64,000 nt of DNA, from contig JAVSMW010000003.1 of assembly GCA_032027005.1 (NCBI GenBank), positions 124,001 to 188,000 of the forward strand, in the 5' to 3' direction. The notes beneath the pieces are model-generated. The model saw nothing but the letters and a program-made list of their open reading frames with translations, was not told the DNA's origin and did no database searches. A program made the position numbers and the translations under genes. Source of the DNA: JAVSMW01 sp032027005 (GTDB taxonomy: Bacteria; Bacillota; Thermincolia; Thermincolales; UBA2595). Positions 8,860-18,456 of the stretch are shown in pieces (position 1 is the stretch's first letter; each line of letters begins with the position of its first letter).

Positions 8860-9026
8860 TTTCATAGAAACCATCGCTCCTGCAATGCGATGTAAGACAA
8901 CCGACTTACCTCATGCGAAAGCCTCTGNGACGATAACTCATTTGGAATATGGAGAGCCGTATGCGGTGAAAGCCGCTCGTACGGTTCGGGAAGGGGCGGG
9001 TTACTTTGCTAATCCGCCTATTTCAT
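8860..9026 (+). mobile_element. Group II intron 3' fragment (domains V and VI)
   Basis: Bases 8954-8987 form a 34-nt domain V: GAGCCG start, GCGGTGAAAGCCGC hairpin with GAAA loop, and CGGTTC end. The following 8988-9026 can fold as domain VI (GGCGGGTTA..TAATCCGCC) and ends CAT. The stretch 8860-8953 may be the end of domain IV. No reverse transcriptase or 5' intron part is present, so it is an immobile remnant. One ambiguous base (N) sits at 8928. Confidence 0.75.
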
Positions 9027-9722
9027 AAATAGTTATTTATTCGTTTTCCAAGTGAATACAAAGCAAAAAGCAGGCACCCTCATAATAATTGAGTTTCCCG
9101 CTTTGATAATCCCGAAATATTTCATATCGATGTCGGAGTCAGCCACCTGAAAAAACAATATTACCTTGACATTATATCACATAAGTAAAAATATGGCAAG
9201 CTAAGTGAAAAAAGACATCTTGACAAAGAGCTCCCTCCCTATAAATTTTATTGGTAGCTATAAATTTTAATTGTTAGCTTGATTAAAAAATACAAATGTT
9301 CTATAATGGTTAAAATTATTAATAAGATTTTTAATAGCTATGAAAATTGGTACCTGCGCCACAGTGAAATATGAAATGAAGTATTCAATATCACGGATGA
9401 CGTTTGGGGGACAGTACTTAAACATGCTTGCTGATAAAATCATTGATATAAAGCATTATAATGAAATACCGCTAAGAGTAGCATATTTTTTAACCCCTAA
9501 AGGCCCATCGGCTCTTCCAATGCTCCATTTCATTTGCCAGTGGTCGGCAACCTATTTAAAAGCTGACGAGGAAAAGGCAGAACCTCCTTGAATAAAGTGT
9601 TTGTAAAAACGGATGCTCTGGGAAAACTAAGAGCCGATGCGAAAAGCTCTGATACACAGCCTGATGCAGAGTGGACCAGCCATAATTCCACAAATTCAAA
9701 TTAAGATAAAGGTGGTTATTAG
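9027..9722 (+). other. Intergenic region with promoter and two doubtful small frames
   Basis: A good promoter, TTGATT (9279-9284), 17-nt spacer, TATAAT (9302-9307), precedes a small open frame at 9340-9591 (83 codons). A second frame starts at the overlapping TTG (9588-9704, 38 codons). I recognise neither product and neither has a good ribosome site, so they may be remains of a gene. An imperfect duplication around TATAAATTTTA lies at 9240-9270. The transcript probably continues into the lipoprotein gene. Confidence 0.35.
9279..9307 (+). promoter_or_regulatory. Sigma-A-type promoter
   Basis: TTGATT, 17 nt, TATAAT. It could drive the small frames and the substrate-binding lipoprotein downstream. 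Confidence 0.55.
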
Positions 9723-10811
9723 ATGAAAAAGATTATTTTTCCCGTACTTTCAATATTAGTCCTGGCTTTGTTTTTAGGAGGTTGTACAGTTAAAAGTAAA
9801 CAGCAAACCCAGGAGCAGTCTAAACCAAAAACTGAGGCAGCAGTCATCAATGTCGTTCAGACCACTCCCCCTAATATGTTGAATCAGCTGAAGGCGAAGG
9901 AAATTGATGGGTTTATTGTCTGGGAGCCGTTTGACACTGTTGCTGTCGAGAGCGGCGTAGCTAAATATTTGTTTAAATCCCCGCAAGTTTGGGAGGACCA
10001 CCCCTGCTGTGTAGTAGCATTGAGTGAAAATTACAACGATAATAAAACTGTGGAGGCTTTTACTTGGGCGCATGTAAAGGCCATTAGGTTTATTAATGAC
10101 CCCAATAACAAAGAGAAAGTTATCAAATATGCTGCCGAGTTTTCCGGCAAGGATACTGCTACAGTATCTCAGGCATTGCAAAACATCAGTTACGTTGAAT
10201 ATCCCGACAAGAACCAGTTCGAAGATTTTTATAACTACCTGGAACAAGGTAAACTTTTGACAAAATCCGTGAAGGACATTGGGTATTCCAATACAGATCA
10301 GTTTTTTTCGGGGTTCCTGCAAAACTCCGTTTATAAAACTGTTTCCGATAATTTGACCCAAAATCCCAATTGGGTTCCGGCATCGGTTTCGGTCAATACT
10401 AAGCTGCGACTGGGCTATATTAACAATGATCTGCACCAGTTGGCCCGTTATATAGCCGAAAAAGAAGGTTACCTTGCGGCGGTGGGGTTGATTCCTGGGA
10501 AGACATATGAAACTGTTGGTTATGCTAACGGCGTTGCTATAATGCAGGCTTTTAAGAGTAAAGATATCGATATGGCATACGTAGGCGGCGCTCCGTCTAT
10601 CTTGAAAAGAATTAATGATAATATCCCCGTTTACGCCATTGCTGGAGCGAACGACGAAGGCTCAGCACTGGTGGTTCGAACAGACAGCGGGATAAATTCA
10701 ATTTCTGATCTGCAGGGTAAAACCATCGCAATTCCGGGAATCGGTACCGTGCAATATACTCTGTTAGAAAAAGCCATAAAAGACAAGGGTTTACGGCTGG
10801 TAATCAAATAA
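9723..10811 (+). CDS. NMT1/SsuA-type substrate-binding lipoprotein with swapped halves
   Basis: 362 aa. A lipoprotein signal (LFLGGC lipobox, Cys ~21) is followed by a KQQTQEQ linker. The first ~200 mature residues (LKAKEIDGFIVWEPFDTVAVESG onwards) look like the second half of an NMT1/SsuA/TauA-type binding protein. From ~220 the sequence (LRLGYINNDLHQLARYIAEKEG ... DIDMAYVGGAPSI ... DLQGKTIAIPG) looks like the first half. It stops right after 'TVQYTLLEKAIKDKG', where such proteins normally continue. Either the protein is circularly permuted or it is a tandem gene that lost its ends. No permease or ATPase gene is adjacent. Expected location: outer face of the membrane. Confidence 0.65.
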   Translation: MKKIIFPVLSILVLALFLGGCTVKSKQQTQEQSKPKTEAAVINVVQTTPPNMLNQLKAKEIDGFIVWEPFDTVAVESGVAKYLFKSPQVWEDHPCCVVALSENYNDNKTVEAFTWAHVKAIRFINDPNNKEKVIKYAAEFSGKDTATVSQALQNISYVEYPDKNQFEDFYNYLEQGKLLTKSVKDIGYSNTDQFFSGFLQNSVYKTVSDNLTQNPNWVPASVSVNTKLRLGYINNDLHQLARYIAEKEGYLAAVGLIPGKTYETVGYANGVAIMQAFKSKDIDMAYVGGAPSILKRINDNIPVYAIAGANDEGSALVVRTDSGINSISDLQGKTIAIPGIGTVQYTLLEKAIKDKGLRLVIK

Positions 10812-10875
10812 AGGACGGGTTATAATGATCTCAATAACTTTGCCCCGGTAGTAAGCCAGCCGGAGCGAGAACGCA

Positions 10876-10916
10876 AAAGAACGAACGTTCCCCAACATAG
10901 GGAAGGTTCGTTCTTT
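10876..10916. terminator. Bidirectional terminator between convergent genes
   Basis: Long stem AGAACGAAC..TTCCC with GGGAA..GTTCGTTCT, flanked by A-rich sequence on the left and TTTATATTTTT on the right. Serves the lipoprotein gene and the convergent methyltransferase gene. Confidence 0.85.
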
Positions 10917-10925
10917 ATATTTTTC

Positions 10926-11960
10926 TTAATTTTTCACTCCATATTTTTTCCCGGCCTCTACCATGGCAATTAAATGCTCAGTAGGTGTCCTGGGTGGAAT
11001 TCCGCAGGCCGTCGTCAGAACATTGGTACCCTTTTCAAGGCAGTCTTTGACATTTTCCTCAATCCTAGAAGCCGGGCCAAACAAGAGTGTGGAGGTTACA
11101 TCCACATTGCCGCAGAGTGCAGCTTTGCCGTTCGCTGCTTCTTTGGCAAAAGCTACGTCGACGTAGGCATCAAAGGAAACTCCGTCAGCAACCTCCGCCA
11201 TATGGTGGATAATGGCACCGGCATGGCCGCAAATATGCAGAATGGTGGGCACAGGCAGTTCCTGGGCAATCCTGCCGGCATATGGCATGGCATATTCCTG
11301 ATAGTATTTGGGGCTTACCAGATCCGGTGAGGCTGTGGCATCAATAAAAACTATGACATCGGCTCCTGCCTCAACCAGTGCTTCAGCGTAGGTATTGCAT
11401 GATCTATAGCATTTGTCAAGAAGCTCGTGGGAAAACCCGCAGTCTCTGGCTAAATCCCGCATTAGGTTGTCAACTCCCCGAATCTGACCGGCTAACATAA
11501 AGGGGCCAACAATTGCTGCCAATACCGGGATGTCAGGACCAAGCTTGGCTGACAGACGCTTCACGGCATCCACCACCACCGGCATACGCCCGGATTTGCG
11601 TGGGTCAGGAATCTGGATTTTAGACAGTGCTGCCTTGTCAGCCAGCGGAATATCCCTGACAAGTGGCTGGATATCCAAGCCCTTATACCGGCCTTTATCG
11701 TAATCAAGGGTACACCCCATTGCTTCGCTCTCAACGTTAACATCAAACGGGACACGTACACCTTCAAACCCGACTACCGTGTGAGCTTCGTAAGACAAAC
11801 TGGCCATTTTGCCGGCATCCCGGTGGGCGTAAGGCCAATAGGACCCACTCGACTCCATCAGCGGGACAGTTCCAGTCTGCAAAGGCTGAACCACGGGTAT
11901 CCTGTCAACCGGTTCCTGGCGCAGCGCCAAATACAGGCGCTCTTTTGGGGTTAGACTCAT
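10926..11960 (-). CDS. MtaA/CmuA-type methyltransferase (uroporphyrinogen decarboxylase fold)
   Basis: 344 aa, the usual family length. These enzymes move a methyl group between a corrinoid protein and a thiol or THF. The family start 'MSLTPKERLYLALRQEPVDRIPV' is intact in form. The zinc-binding motif HICGHAG lies at ~240, and the third ligand Cys in TTACGIPPRTP at ~315. The exact substrate cannot be told; in Clostridia relatives are often annotated as methylcobamide:CoM methyltransferase MtaA although CoM is absent. GGAAGGTGA lies upstream of the ATG. The remnant of another gene ends within the ribosome site. Cytoplasmic. Confidence 0.75.
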   Translation of the reverse strand: MSLTPKERLYLALRQEPVDRIPVVQPLQTGTVPLMESSGSYWPYAHRDAGKMASLSYEAHTVVGFEGVRVPFDVNVESEAMGCTLDYDKGRYKGLDIQPLVRDIPLADKAALSKIQIPDPRKSGRMPVVVDAVKRLSAKLGPDIPVLAAIVGPFMLAGQIRGVDNLMRDLARDCGFSHELLDKCYRSCNTYAEALVEAGADVIVFIDATASPDLVSPKYYQEYAMPYAGRIAQELPVPTILHICGHAGAIIHHMAEVADGVSFDAYVDVAFAKEAANGKAALCGNVDVTSTLLFGPASRIEENVKDCLEKGTNVLTTACGIPPRTPTEHLIAMVEAGKKYGVKN

Positions 11961-11966
11961 CCAAAA

Positions 11967-12104
11967 TCACCTTCCAAAATTTTTTCGGGCTGTTTCCGGT
12001 AACTTAAACTTATCAACTCCCGAATCCAGCGACTCGCGCACAGCCCGCTCTACATCATCAGCAATATAAGAAAACTCCGGGCCAAAGCCCGAAGTCTTTT
12101 GGTT
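11967..12104 (-). pseudogene. C-terminal remnant of an unrecognised gene
   Basis: A 45-codon frame with no start, opened by a stop at 12105-12107 and closed by a TGA at 11967 that overlaps the GGTGA site of the methyltransferase. It reads FGPEFSYIADDVERAVRES then LPETARKNFGR. The composition is protein-like and its position suggests it was translationally coupled to the downstream gene. Identity unknown. Confidence 0.35.
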
Positions 12105-12280
12105 TTATACAGTAATTAGCTTTGGTTCTACCGTTCCAAGCGGTCCTTGCCACATAGCTTAATACTATGTAATGTAGTTATTTTACATTACTTTTGTCAA
12201 AAGAACAATAGTTGTTTACTTCGCTCCATCGTTTTTTCAACTTCCTCTGTTGTAAATCTCTATACCCACTACATCTATCG

Positions 12281-15200
12281 CTACAAATCAAAGACAGCCT
12301 TTATCTCCTCTTCTGTCAGCTTCGAGATAAACGTTTCCCCGGGCCTGATCACAGCTTCGATCAACTCTTTTTTCTTCTGCTGGAGGGTGAATATCTTTTC
12401 TTCAATGGTGCCTTTGGTGATCATTTTAAAAACCTGGACTACATTTTTCTGCCCAATCCGGTGAGCCCGGTCTGTAGCCTGGTCTTCCACCGCCGGGTTC
12501 CACCACGGGTCAACATGAATAACCATATCGGCCCCTGTCAGGTTCAGTCCGGTCCCGCCTGCCTTCAACGAGATCAGGAAGACACTGTTTTCCCCTTTAT
12601 TAAAAGCCTGGACCATCTCCTGTCTCTGCAGAGCCGGGCTAGTCCCGTCCAGGTAGAAATAGCCGATACCCTGCTGATCAAGGTATTCCCGCACCAGGGA
12701 CAGCATTGATGTAAACTGGGAAAACAGCAAAAGGCGGTGACCGCCGGCCAGGGCATCTTCCAGCAGCTCCTGCAGGAGCTGCATCTTGCCGCTTTCACCT
12801 TGATAATCTTCAATAAAAAGGCCCGGATGGCAGCAGATTTGACGGAGCCTGGTGAGAGCAGCCAGGATTTTAATCCGGCTTTTATCAAATCCCGATACAC
12901 TTATTTCATTTAAAATTTCACCCTGGGCCTGTCTCAGGAAAGCCAGGTATATTTTCTCCTGCTCCTTGGTCAGCTCAGCCATCAATTTAGTTTCAATTTT
13001 TTCCGGCAGTTCCTTTAATACATCCCTTTTCAGCCGGCGCAGGACAAAAGGCCGGACATGCCTGCCTAATTCCACCGCACTTGCCGGGTCTTCACCCCTG
13101 GCTATCGGCAATTCATATTTCTTCTGAAAAGCAGAGTGGGTGTGCAGGTACCCGGGCATGATAAAATTAAATATTGACCAGAGTTCTGTCAGTGAATTTT
13201 CGACAGGGGTCCCGGTCAGGGCAAAATAGTTGCGGGCTTTGATCTGCTGTACTGCTTTGGCATTTATGGTATTGGGGTTTTTGATATGCTGGGCTTCATC
13301 CAGAAAACAGTAAGCAAATTCAATATCCTTATACAACTCTATATCCCGCCTGATTAAGGGATAAGAAGTAACAACCATATCTGCTCCGGCAAATTGCTGG
13401 AATTTCTCCCGCCGCTCCCGGACAGGTCCGGACATGACCACTACTTTTAACGATGGAGCAAATTTCTGTACTTCTGCTTCCCAATTAAACAACAGAGAGG
13501 TGGGGGCAATTACCAGGGCCGGGGGCTGATCCGGCTTCTTTTCCGATAAGATAAAGGCTATCACCTGGACTGTTTTACCCAGTCCCATATCATCTGCCAG
13601 GATTCCGCCCAGGCCATAAAAAGCCAGGGTTTTCAACCACCTGAAACCTGTCGTCTGGTATTCCCGGAGACGCCCGGCCAGCTCATCAGGGACCGGATAC
13701 TCCACATCCTGGGGTTCCTGGATGCTTTGCACCAGGTGCTTAAAGGCACTGTTACGGCCAATGCCCTGTAGCTCTTTCTGCCTTAAAAAACTATCGATAT
13801 AAACCGCCCGGTATGTGGGCAGTTGAATTAGCTCCCGGCCTAAGTCTGCGGCATCCAGGCCCAGATGATCGAGAAGCGCTCCCATATATTCCAGCTCAGA
13901 CTGCTGCAGGCTGAGAAAAGAACCGTCTTTCAGTCTGAAATATTTCTTTTTTAGCTTAAGGGACCCAAAAATCTGGGCTAACTCAGAGTTATCCACCTCA
14001 TCAAACTGCACCGAAAACTCCAGAAAATTAAGGCTTTTATCCAAACGTACCGCTCCTGAACAAGAACTTGCCGTCCTGATCCGCAGCCCGCCGAATTGTT
14101 CGGAGTAATAGACTTCAGCCAGTTCCTGAAGTTCCGGCAGGATGTCCTCAATAAACTGGAACAGCCTTTCTTCTTCATACAGGTGAATCTCCCCCTGGCT
14201 GACAGTAAAACCGGCTCGTTCCAACAAGTCGAAGATTTTGTGTTCTTTGCTGCTGTCGCGGACAATAATCCTGTTGTCCTGCCCTGCTTTATCTGCAGTC
14301 ACGGCAGAAAAGGGATTGATAATCTGCTCACCGTAATGCAGTTCAAGCCTGGCTGCAACACCGGGGGGGTGATCAGGGCTGTCTAAAGTACGGTCAAAAT
14401 ATATTTTAGCAGCCATTTCTTCCTGGCATAACCTTTGTTCCAAAGCCGGATCTATAGACACCTGGCCTATGTTTCTGATCCCAGGCAGGACTTCGGAAAC
14501 AAACCGCTCGGTATAAGCCGCAGGAAAAACAAGCTTGTTGTGCACACCCAGGTAATGCTTGAGAAATGGCACAAACTGCCTTTTCTGCTCCTCTGTCGCC
14601 CGGTAAATATTGTTCAGCAAATATAAGTAATCCCCATCCGCATTCAAAGGAATTGGTTTCTCTTCAGTATTCAGGGTCAGGGCTAACCCCTCCCCCGCCG
14701 GTGCCACCTTAAAACTTAAAGGCAGCCCGTCACTGATGGTTATTCCGGGGACCACAGCACCGGAGGGCAGACGGAGGTCAAAAGGCCGTTCCCCTAAGGT
14801 ATCCAGGAACTTCTTTAAATAAAAATCATTTAACCTGACGGTTTTCCCATCAAAAATATTGCCGCCCACATATTGAGCGTAAGGGTTTGAGGCCTTTTCC
14901 AGGGCCAGTATCTCCTCCAGGAACTCTATTACCGGCCTGTCAGCAGGATTAAAGGTATGTTTCTCCGGTTCAAAAACGAAATTTTTGCCAAACTCCACCG
15001 GTTTACCGGCAGCTCTGGAGCTTAGAAACTCTCTTACATTTTTCAGTACATAGAGCCGTTCCAGCCCAATTTTAAACTCTACAGAAGCATTTATCCCAAA
15101 ACTTGTCCTAGCTGCCTGCAGGCAGATTTCAAGATTAACTGCCTGCCTTTTAGGCTGGTTCATTACACCTGAGAAAAGATTTATGATCTCGCCCGCCACT

Positions 15201-15532
15201 CTGTCATTGACTTCCTGGGATTTTACCCCGCCATGAGCAAAATTTCGCTGTAGGGCAATTAAGACAGCCACGATATGTTTACACGCACCCTCATAGTTGC
15301 CGAATGCCTGGCAGTCGCACCCGTAGTCACGGACTTCGCCACCGGGAGAGAAAACAATTTCCACATCATAAGAAGTGCTGCCGGAAACTGCCGCGTACAG
15401 GGTTAAATCTTCAGCATCAAAACGGAGGTCTTGAACCCTGTTTTCCAGATAATAGGTGTTCCCACGGAGAAATACAGCCATACTGCCGGCGTGTTTTCTA
15501 ATCTGGTTATCATTAAAAGGTAATAACTTCAC
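12281..15532 (-). CDS. SNF2-family helicase with SWIM zinc finger
   Basis: 1083 aa. A SWIM finger (CDCQAFGNYEGACKH, ~73-87) and a long middle domain of the bacterial SNF2-associated type lead into the SNF2 ATPase. Motif I DDMGLGKT is at ~647, DEAQH at ~745, and the C-terminal lobe ends with TDRAHRIGQ at ~1020. It translocates on duplex DNA or remodels protein-DNA complexes; the bacterial role is poorly known (RapA/HepA relatives help recycle RNA polymerase). The start is GTG at 15532 with a weak site. It stands alone, 35 nt from citrate synthase on the same strand. Confidence 0.88.
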   Translation of the reverse strand: MKLLPFNDNQIRKHAGSMAVFLRGNTYYLENRVQDLRFDAEDLTLYAAVSGSTSYDVEIVFSPGGEVRDYGCDCQAFGNYEGACKHIVAVLIALQRNFAHGGVKSQEVNDRVAGEIINLFSGVMNQPKRQAVNLEICLQAARTSFGINASVEFKIGLERLYVLKNVREFLSSRAAGKPVEFGKNFVFEPEKHTFNPADRPVIEFLEEILALEKASNPYAQYVGGNIFDGKTVRLNDFYLKKFLDTLGERPFDLRLPSGAVVPGITISDGLPLSFKVAPAGEGLALTLNTEEKPIPLNADGDYLYLLNNIYRATEEQKRQFVPFLKHYLGVHNKLVFPAAYTERFVSEVLPGIRNIGQVSIDPALEQRLCQEEMAAKIYFDRTLDSPDHPPGVAARLELHYGEQIINPFSAVTADKAGQDNRIIVRDSSKEHKIFDLLERAGFTVSQGEIHLYEEERLFQFIEDILPELQELAEVYYSEQFGGLRIRTASSCSGAVRLDKSLNFLEFSVQFDEVDNSELAQIFGSLKLKKKYFRLKDGSFLSLQQSELEYMGALLDHLGLDAADLGRELIQLPTYRAVYIDSFLRQKELQGIGRNSAFKHLVQSIQEPQDVEYPVPDELAGRLREYQTTGFRWLKTLAFYGLGGILADDMGLGKTVQVIAFILSEKKPDQPPALVIAPTSLLFNWEAEVQKFAPSLKVVVMSGPVRERREKFQQFAGADMVVTSYPLIRRDIELYKDIEFAYCFLDEAQHIKNPNTINAKAVQQIKARNYFALTGTPVENSLTELWSIFNFIMPGYLHTHSAFQKKYELPIARGEDPASAVELGRHVRPFVLRRLKRDVLKELPEKIETKLMAELTKEQEKIYLAFLRQAQGEILNEISVSGFDKSRIKILAALTRLRQICCHPGLFIEDYQGESGKMQLLQELLEDALAGGHRLLLFSQFTSMLSLVREYLDQQGIGYFYLDGTSPALQRQEMVQAFNKGENSVFLISLKAGGTGLNLTGADMVIHVDPWWNPAVEDQATDRAHRIGQKNVVQVFKMITKGTIEEKIFTLQQKKKELIEAVIRPGETFISKLTEEEIKAVFDL

Positions 15533-15567
15533 TGCTTAATATGCCTCCACAAAAATAGTAAATCTGT

Positions 15568-16935
15568 TTACCGATTATCCATCTTCAGATAACCCCGCCT
15601 TTTGGCAACGCTTTTATAGGCAGGTCTGATAATCTTCCCGGCATTTACTATTTCCTCAATCCGATGGGCACTCCAACCAACTATTCTGGAGACGGCAAAT
15701 ACCGGAGTGAATAATTCGGGCGGAATGTCCAGCATCCTGTATACAAAGCCGGAGTAAAAGTCAACATTGGCACTTACTCCCTTATACATCTTGCGGACCT
15801 CAGCGATAACCTGGGGGGCCAGATTTTCCACCTTCTGATAAAGCCCCAGCTCATCCTCAAATCCCTTTTCTCTGGCAAGTTGAGAGACATAATCCTTCAG
15901 AACAAGAGTCCTGGGGTCAGAGATTGAGTAAACAGCATGTCCAATCCCATAAATCAGGCCGGCCCGGTCAAATGCTTCCCGGTTCAGCAGTTTTATCAAA
16001 TAACCCTTGATTTCTTCATCATCATCCCAGTTCCTGACCTTTTCCTTCATGTCTTCAAACATTTGCACAACCTTAATGTTCGCGCCGCCATGCCGCGGCC
16101 CCTTCAGTGACCCCAAAGCAGCCGCAATCACCGAGTAAGTATCGGTGCCGGAAGATGTAGCCACATGAGTGATAAATGAAGAATTATTCCCGCCCCCATG
16201 TTCCGCATGCAGGACAAGGGCCAGATCCAGCAGGGTGGCCTCCAGTTCTGTATAGGAACAGTCAGGCCTCAGCATATATAAAAAACTTTCCGCAATACTT
16301 AAATCAGGCCTGGGGCTGTGCAAAATCAGGCTGTTATCCCCATGGTAATGAGCCAAAGCCTGGTAGCCGTAAACCGCCATTGCAGGGAAACAGGCAATCA
16401 GGCGCAGGCACTGTCTTAACACATTTTCCACAGATGTATCTTCGGGATTCCTGTCAAAACTATATAAGGCCAATACACTCCGCGACAACGTATTCATTAC
16501 ATCTTTACTAGGGGCCTTTAAAATTATATCACGGGCAAAATCATCCGGTAATTTCTGGTTATCAGCCAGAAGTCGCCTGAAATCTCCAAGCTCATCCCGG
16601 TTGGGAAGGTCACCGAAAAGCAATAAATAGCAGGCTTCTTCAAAACCGCAGCGACCGTCTGTGAGAAAACCTGAGACCAAATCGTTAATATCAATCCCTC
16701 TGTAGAGCAGCCTGCCTGGCACAGGTATTGTTTCACCTTCATCAATTATATATGAATGGACTTCCCCGATTTCAGTCAAACCAACCAATACGCCTTTCCC
16801 ATCTAAATCGCGGAGCCCGCGTTTGACCTGAAACTTTTCAAACAGAGCGGGGTCGATTAAACTGCTTTTAATCGCTTCTTCACTCAATCTGGAAATCAGC
16901 TGCTCTTCACCTTCATAGGAATCAGTGGTTTCCAT
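15568..16935 (-). CDS. Citrate synthase
   Basis: 455 aa, the long clostridial type with an N-terminal extension. Condenses acetyl-CoA and oxaloacetate. Catalytic residues are visible: His in HAEHGGGNNSSF (~243), His in GIGHAVY (~332) and Asp in NVDFYSG (~393). An AGGAGG site lies 8 nt before the ATG. ThiF-family and TusA-like genes lie just upstream on the same strand with short gaps (15 and 5 nt), so the three probably form one transcript. Confidence 0.92.
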   Translation of the reverse strand: METTDSYEGEEQLISRLSEEAIKSSLIDPALFEKFQVKRGLRDLDGKGVLVGLTEIGEVHSYIIDEGETIPVPGRLLYRGIDINDLVSGFLTDGRCGFEEACYLLLFGDLPNRDELGDFRRLLADNQKLPDDFARDIILKAPSKDVMNTLSRSVLALYSFDRNPEDTSVENVLRQCLRLIACFPAMAVYGYQALAHYHGDNSLILHSPRPDLSIAESFLYMLRPDCSYTELEATLLDLALVLHAEHGGGNNSSFITHVATSSGTDTYSVIAAALGSLKGPRHGGANIKVVQMFEDMKEKVRNWDDDEEIKGYLIKLLNREAFDRAGLIYGIGHAVYSISDPRTLVLKDYVSQLAREKGFEDELGLYQKVENLAPQVIAEVRKMYKGVSANVDFYSGFVYRMLDIPPELFTPVFAVSRIVGWSAHRIEEIVNAGKIIRPAYKSVAKRRGYLKMDNR

Positions 16936-16950
16936 AAGACCAAACCTCCT

Positions 16951-17772
16951 TTATTTTACTTGCAAATTGTCCGGCATGACGCATGCTGGAAGTTCGTAAT
17001 CTGCCAGTTCTGTAATAGCCGGATTTTCGCCGCAAACGGGGCAGGCAGGATTTTTTTTCACTTCGATTTCTTTGAACTTCATGGCCAAGGCATCATAGGT
17101 CATTAACCTGCCAATGAGAAGCTCCCCCTGTCCTAACACATATTTTAAGACTTCAGTAGCCTGGAGCACTCCTATTGTCCCGGCCAGGACACCCAAGACG
17201 CCGGCCTGGGCACAGGATGGCACAACTCCCTCTGCGGGTGGTTCCCGGAAAATGCAGCGAAAACAGGGGCCTTGCCCCGGCACGACAGTTAAAACCTGGC
17301 CGGCGAAGCGCAGAATCCCTCCGTACACAAAAGGCTTTTGGGCCAGCACACAGGCATCATTGGTCAGAAACCGGGTGGCAAAATTATCAGTTCCGTCAAC
17401 AATGACATCATAACCTTTAATGATCTCCAAAATATTGTGGGACATTATTCTTTCATTGTAGGTAATGACATTACACTCAGGGTTCAGGGCAGCCAGCTTG
17501 TCCCTGGCCGATTCAACCTTAGGGCGGCCAATATCCCCGGTGTTGTGGAGGATCTGTCTCTGTAGATTGCTTAGATCAACAACATCATCATCTACAATAC
17601 CAAGGGTGCCAACTCCGGCTGCCGCCAGGTAAAAGGCCGCCGGGGAACCCAGCCCGCCGGTGCCGATTATCAAAACCTTGCTTTGGCTGATTTTCTGCTG
17701 TCCCAGGCCGCCAACTTCAGGCAGGATAATATGCCGACTGTATCTGACAATTTGCTCTTCCGTAAACTCCAA
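16951..17772 (-). CDS. ThiF/MoeB/HesA-family adenylyltransferase
   Basis: 273 aa. Adenylates the C-terminal glycine of a ubiquitin-like sulfur carrier. The family start 'YSRHIILPEVGGLGQQK' is present, followed by the nucleotide-binding GTGGLGSPAAFYLAAAG, DDDVVDLSNLQRQ, and a zinc site made by CFRC and CPVC. A cysteine in 'VVPSCAQAGVLG' fits the catalytic position. TTG start with GGGGGT upstream. A TusA-like protein is encoded 5 nt upstream, so a sulfur-relay role is likely. ThiF and MoeB cannot be told apart here. Confidence 0.85.
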   Translation of the reverse strand: MEFTEEQIVRYSRHIILPEVGGLGQQKISQSKVLIIGTGGLGSPAAFYLAAAGVGTLGIVDDDVVDLSNLQRQILHNTGDIGRPKVESARDKLAALNPECNVITYNERIMSHNILEIIKGYDVIVDGTDNFATRFLTNDACVLAQKPFVYGGILRFAGQVLTVVPGQGPCFRCIFREPPAEGVVPSCAQAGVLGVLAGTIGVLQATEVLKYVLGQGELLIGRLMTYDALAMKFKEIEVKKNPACPVCGENPAITELADYELPACVMPDNLQVK

Positions 17773-17777
17773 GACTA

Positions 17778-18014
17778 TTACCCCCTTTCAATGAGAAGCT
17801 GAAATTTTTCACCAGCCTTTTCCACAGAGAGAATTTTGTGTCCTTCTCCCTGGACACTTCGGGGGACGTTTTGGACCGGTTCCCCATCGCTTAGTAAAAC
17901 TTCCAAAATTTCGCCCTTTTTCATTTGTTCCAGCTTTAGCTTGACTTTAACAAAAGTAATAGGGCAAACATCAGATGTAATGTCTAAAAATGCATCGGCT
18001 TTGATATTTTCCAC
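17778..18014 (-). CDS. TusA/SirA/YedF-like sulfurtransferase
   Basis: 78 aa. The TusA core 'DITSDVCPITFVKVKLKLEQM' contains the Cys-Pro of the family (C-P-x-x-x), followed by the second half (GEILEVLLSDGEPVQNVPRS). Start GTG 18014 is chosen because AAAAGGAG lies 10 nt upstream; the frame stays open to 18101 without a site. It probably hands sulfur to, or receives it from, the ThiF-type enzyme next door. Confidence 0.75.
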   Translation of the reverse strand: MENIKADAFLDITSDVCPITFVKVKLKLEQMKKGEILEVLLSDGEPVQNVPRSVQGEGHKILSVEKAGEKFQLLIERG

Positions 18015-18054
18015 AGATCCAGGCTCCTTTTTGTGATCATTTCTTTCCAGAGGG

Positions 18055-18456
18055 CTATCCGGATATTTTCTCTGTGCCAATACCCCCGGCAGCTCCGGCA
18101 CTTGTTGGTATCCGCGTTATATATGCGCTGACTGCTATGGCGATCATTATTAAGATGATTCTCACCAGGACATTGTCCAACAAAAAAATCACCGAAATTG
18201 CTACTGACAATGTTAAAACAGAAACCGAAATTATTTTGGCCTTCAGGGGGATACTTTTTGTTTCTTCCCAATCTTTAATCATGGGGCCTAAGGTCTTATT
18301 GTTTAATAACCAGGTATGAAACCTGACAGAACTTTTAGAGAAGCAAAAACTGGCTAATAATACTAAAGGAACAGTGGGCAGGAGGGGCAGAAAAACGCCC
18401 AGGAAAGCTAAGATTAGTGATAACATTCCGCAGATAAAAAAAATTTTCCTGACCAA
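18055..18456 (-). CDS. DUF454/YbaN-family inner membrane protein
   Basis: 133 aa. The family start 'GMLSLILAFLGVFLPLLPTVPLVLLA' contains the conserved LPLLPTVPF-like motif, then ASFCFSKSSVRFHTWLLNN and two more membrane helices. Start TTG 18456 is preceded by GAGGTG at 5 nt; a longer ATG frame to 18480 overlaps that site. Function unknown. A 40-nt gap separates it from the TusA-like gene. Confidence 0.75.
   Translation of the reverse strand: MVRKIFFICGMLSLILAFLGVFLPLLPTVPLVLLASFCFSKSSVRFHTWLLNNKTLGPMIKDWEETKSIPLKAKIISVSVLTLSVAISVIFLLDNVLVRIILIMIAIAVSAYITRIPTSAGAAGGIGTEKISG

Noticed and set aside
12147..12709. Plus-strand frames over the end of the SNF2 gene
   Set aside because: Shadow frames of the helicase coding sequence.
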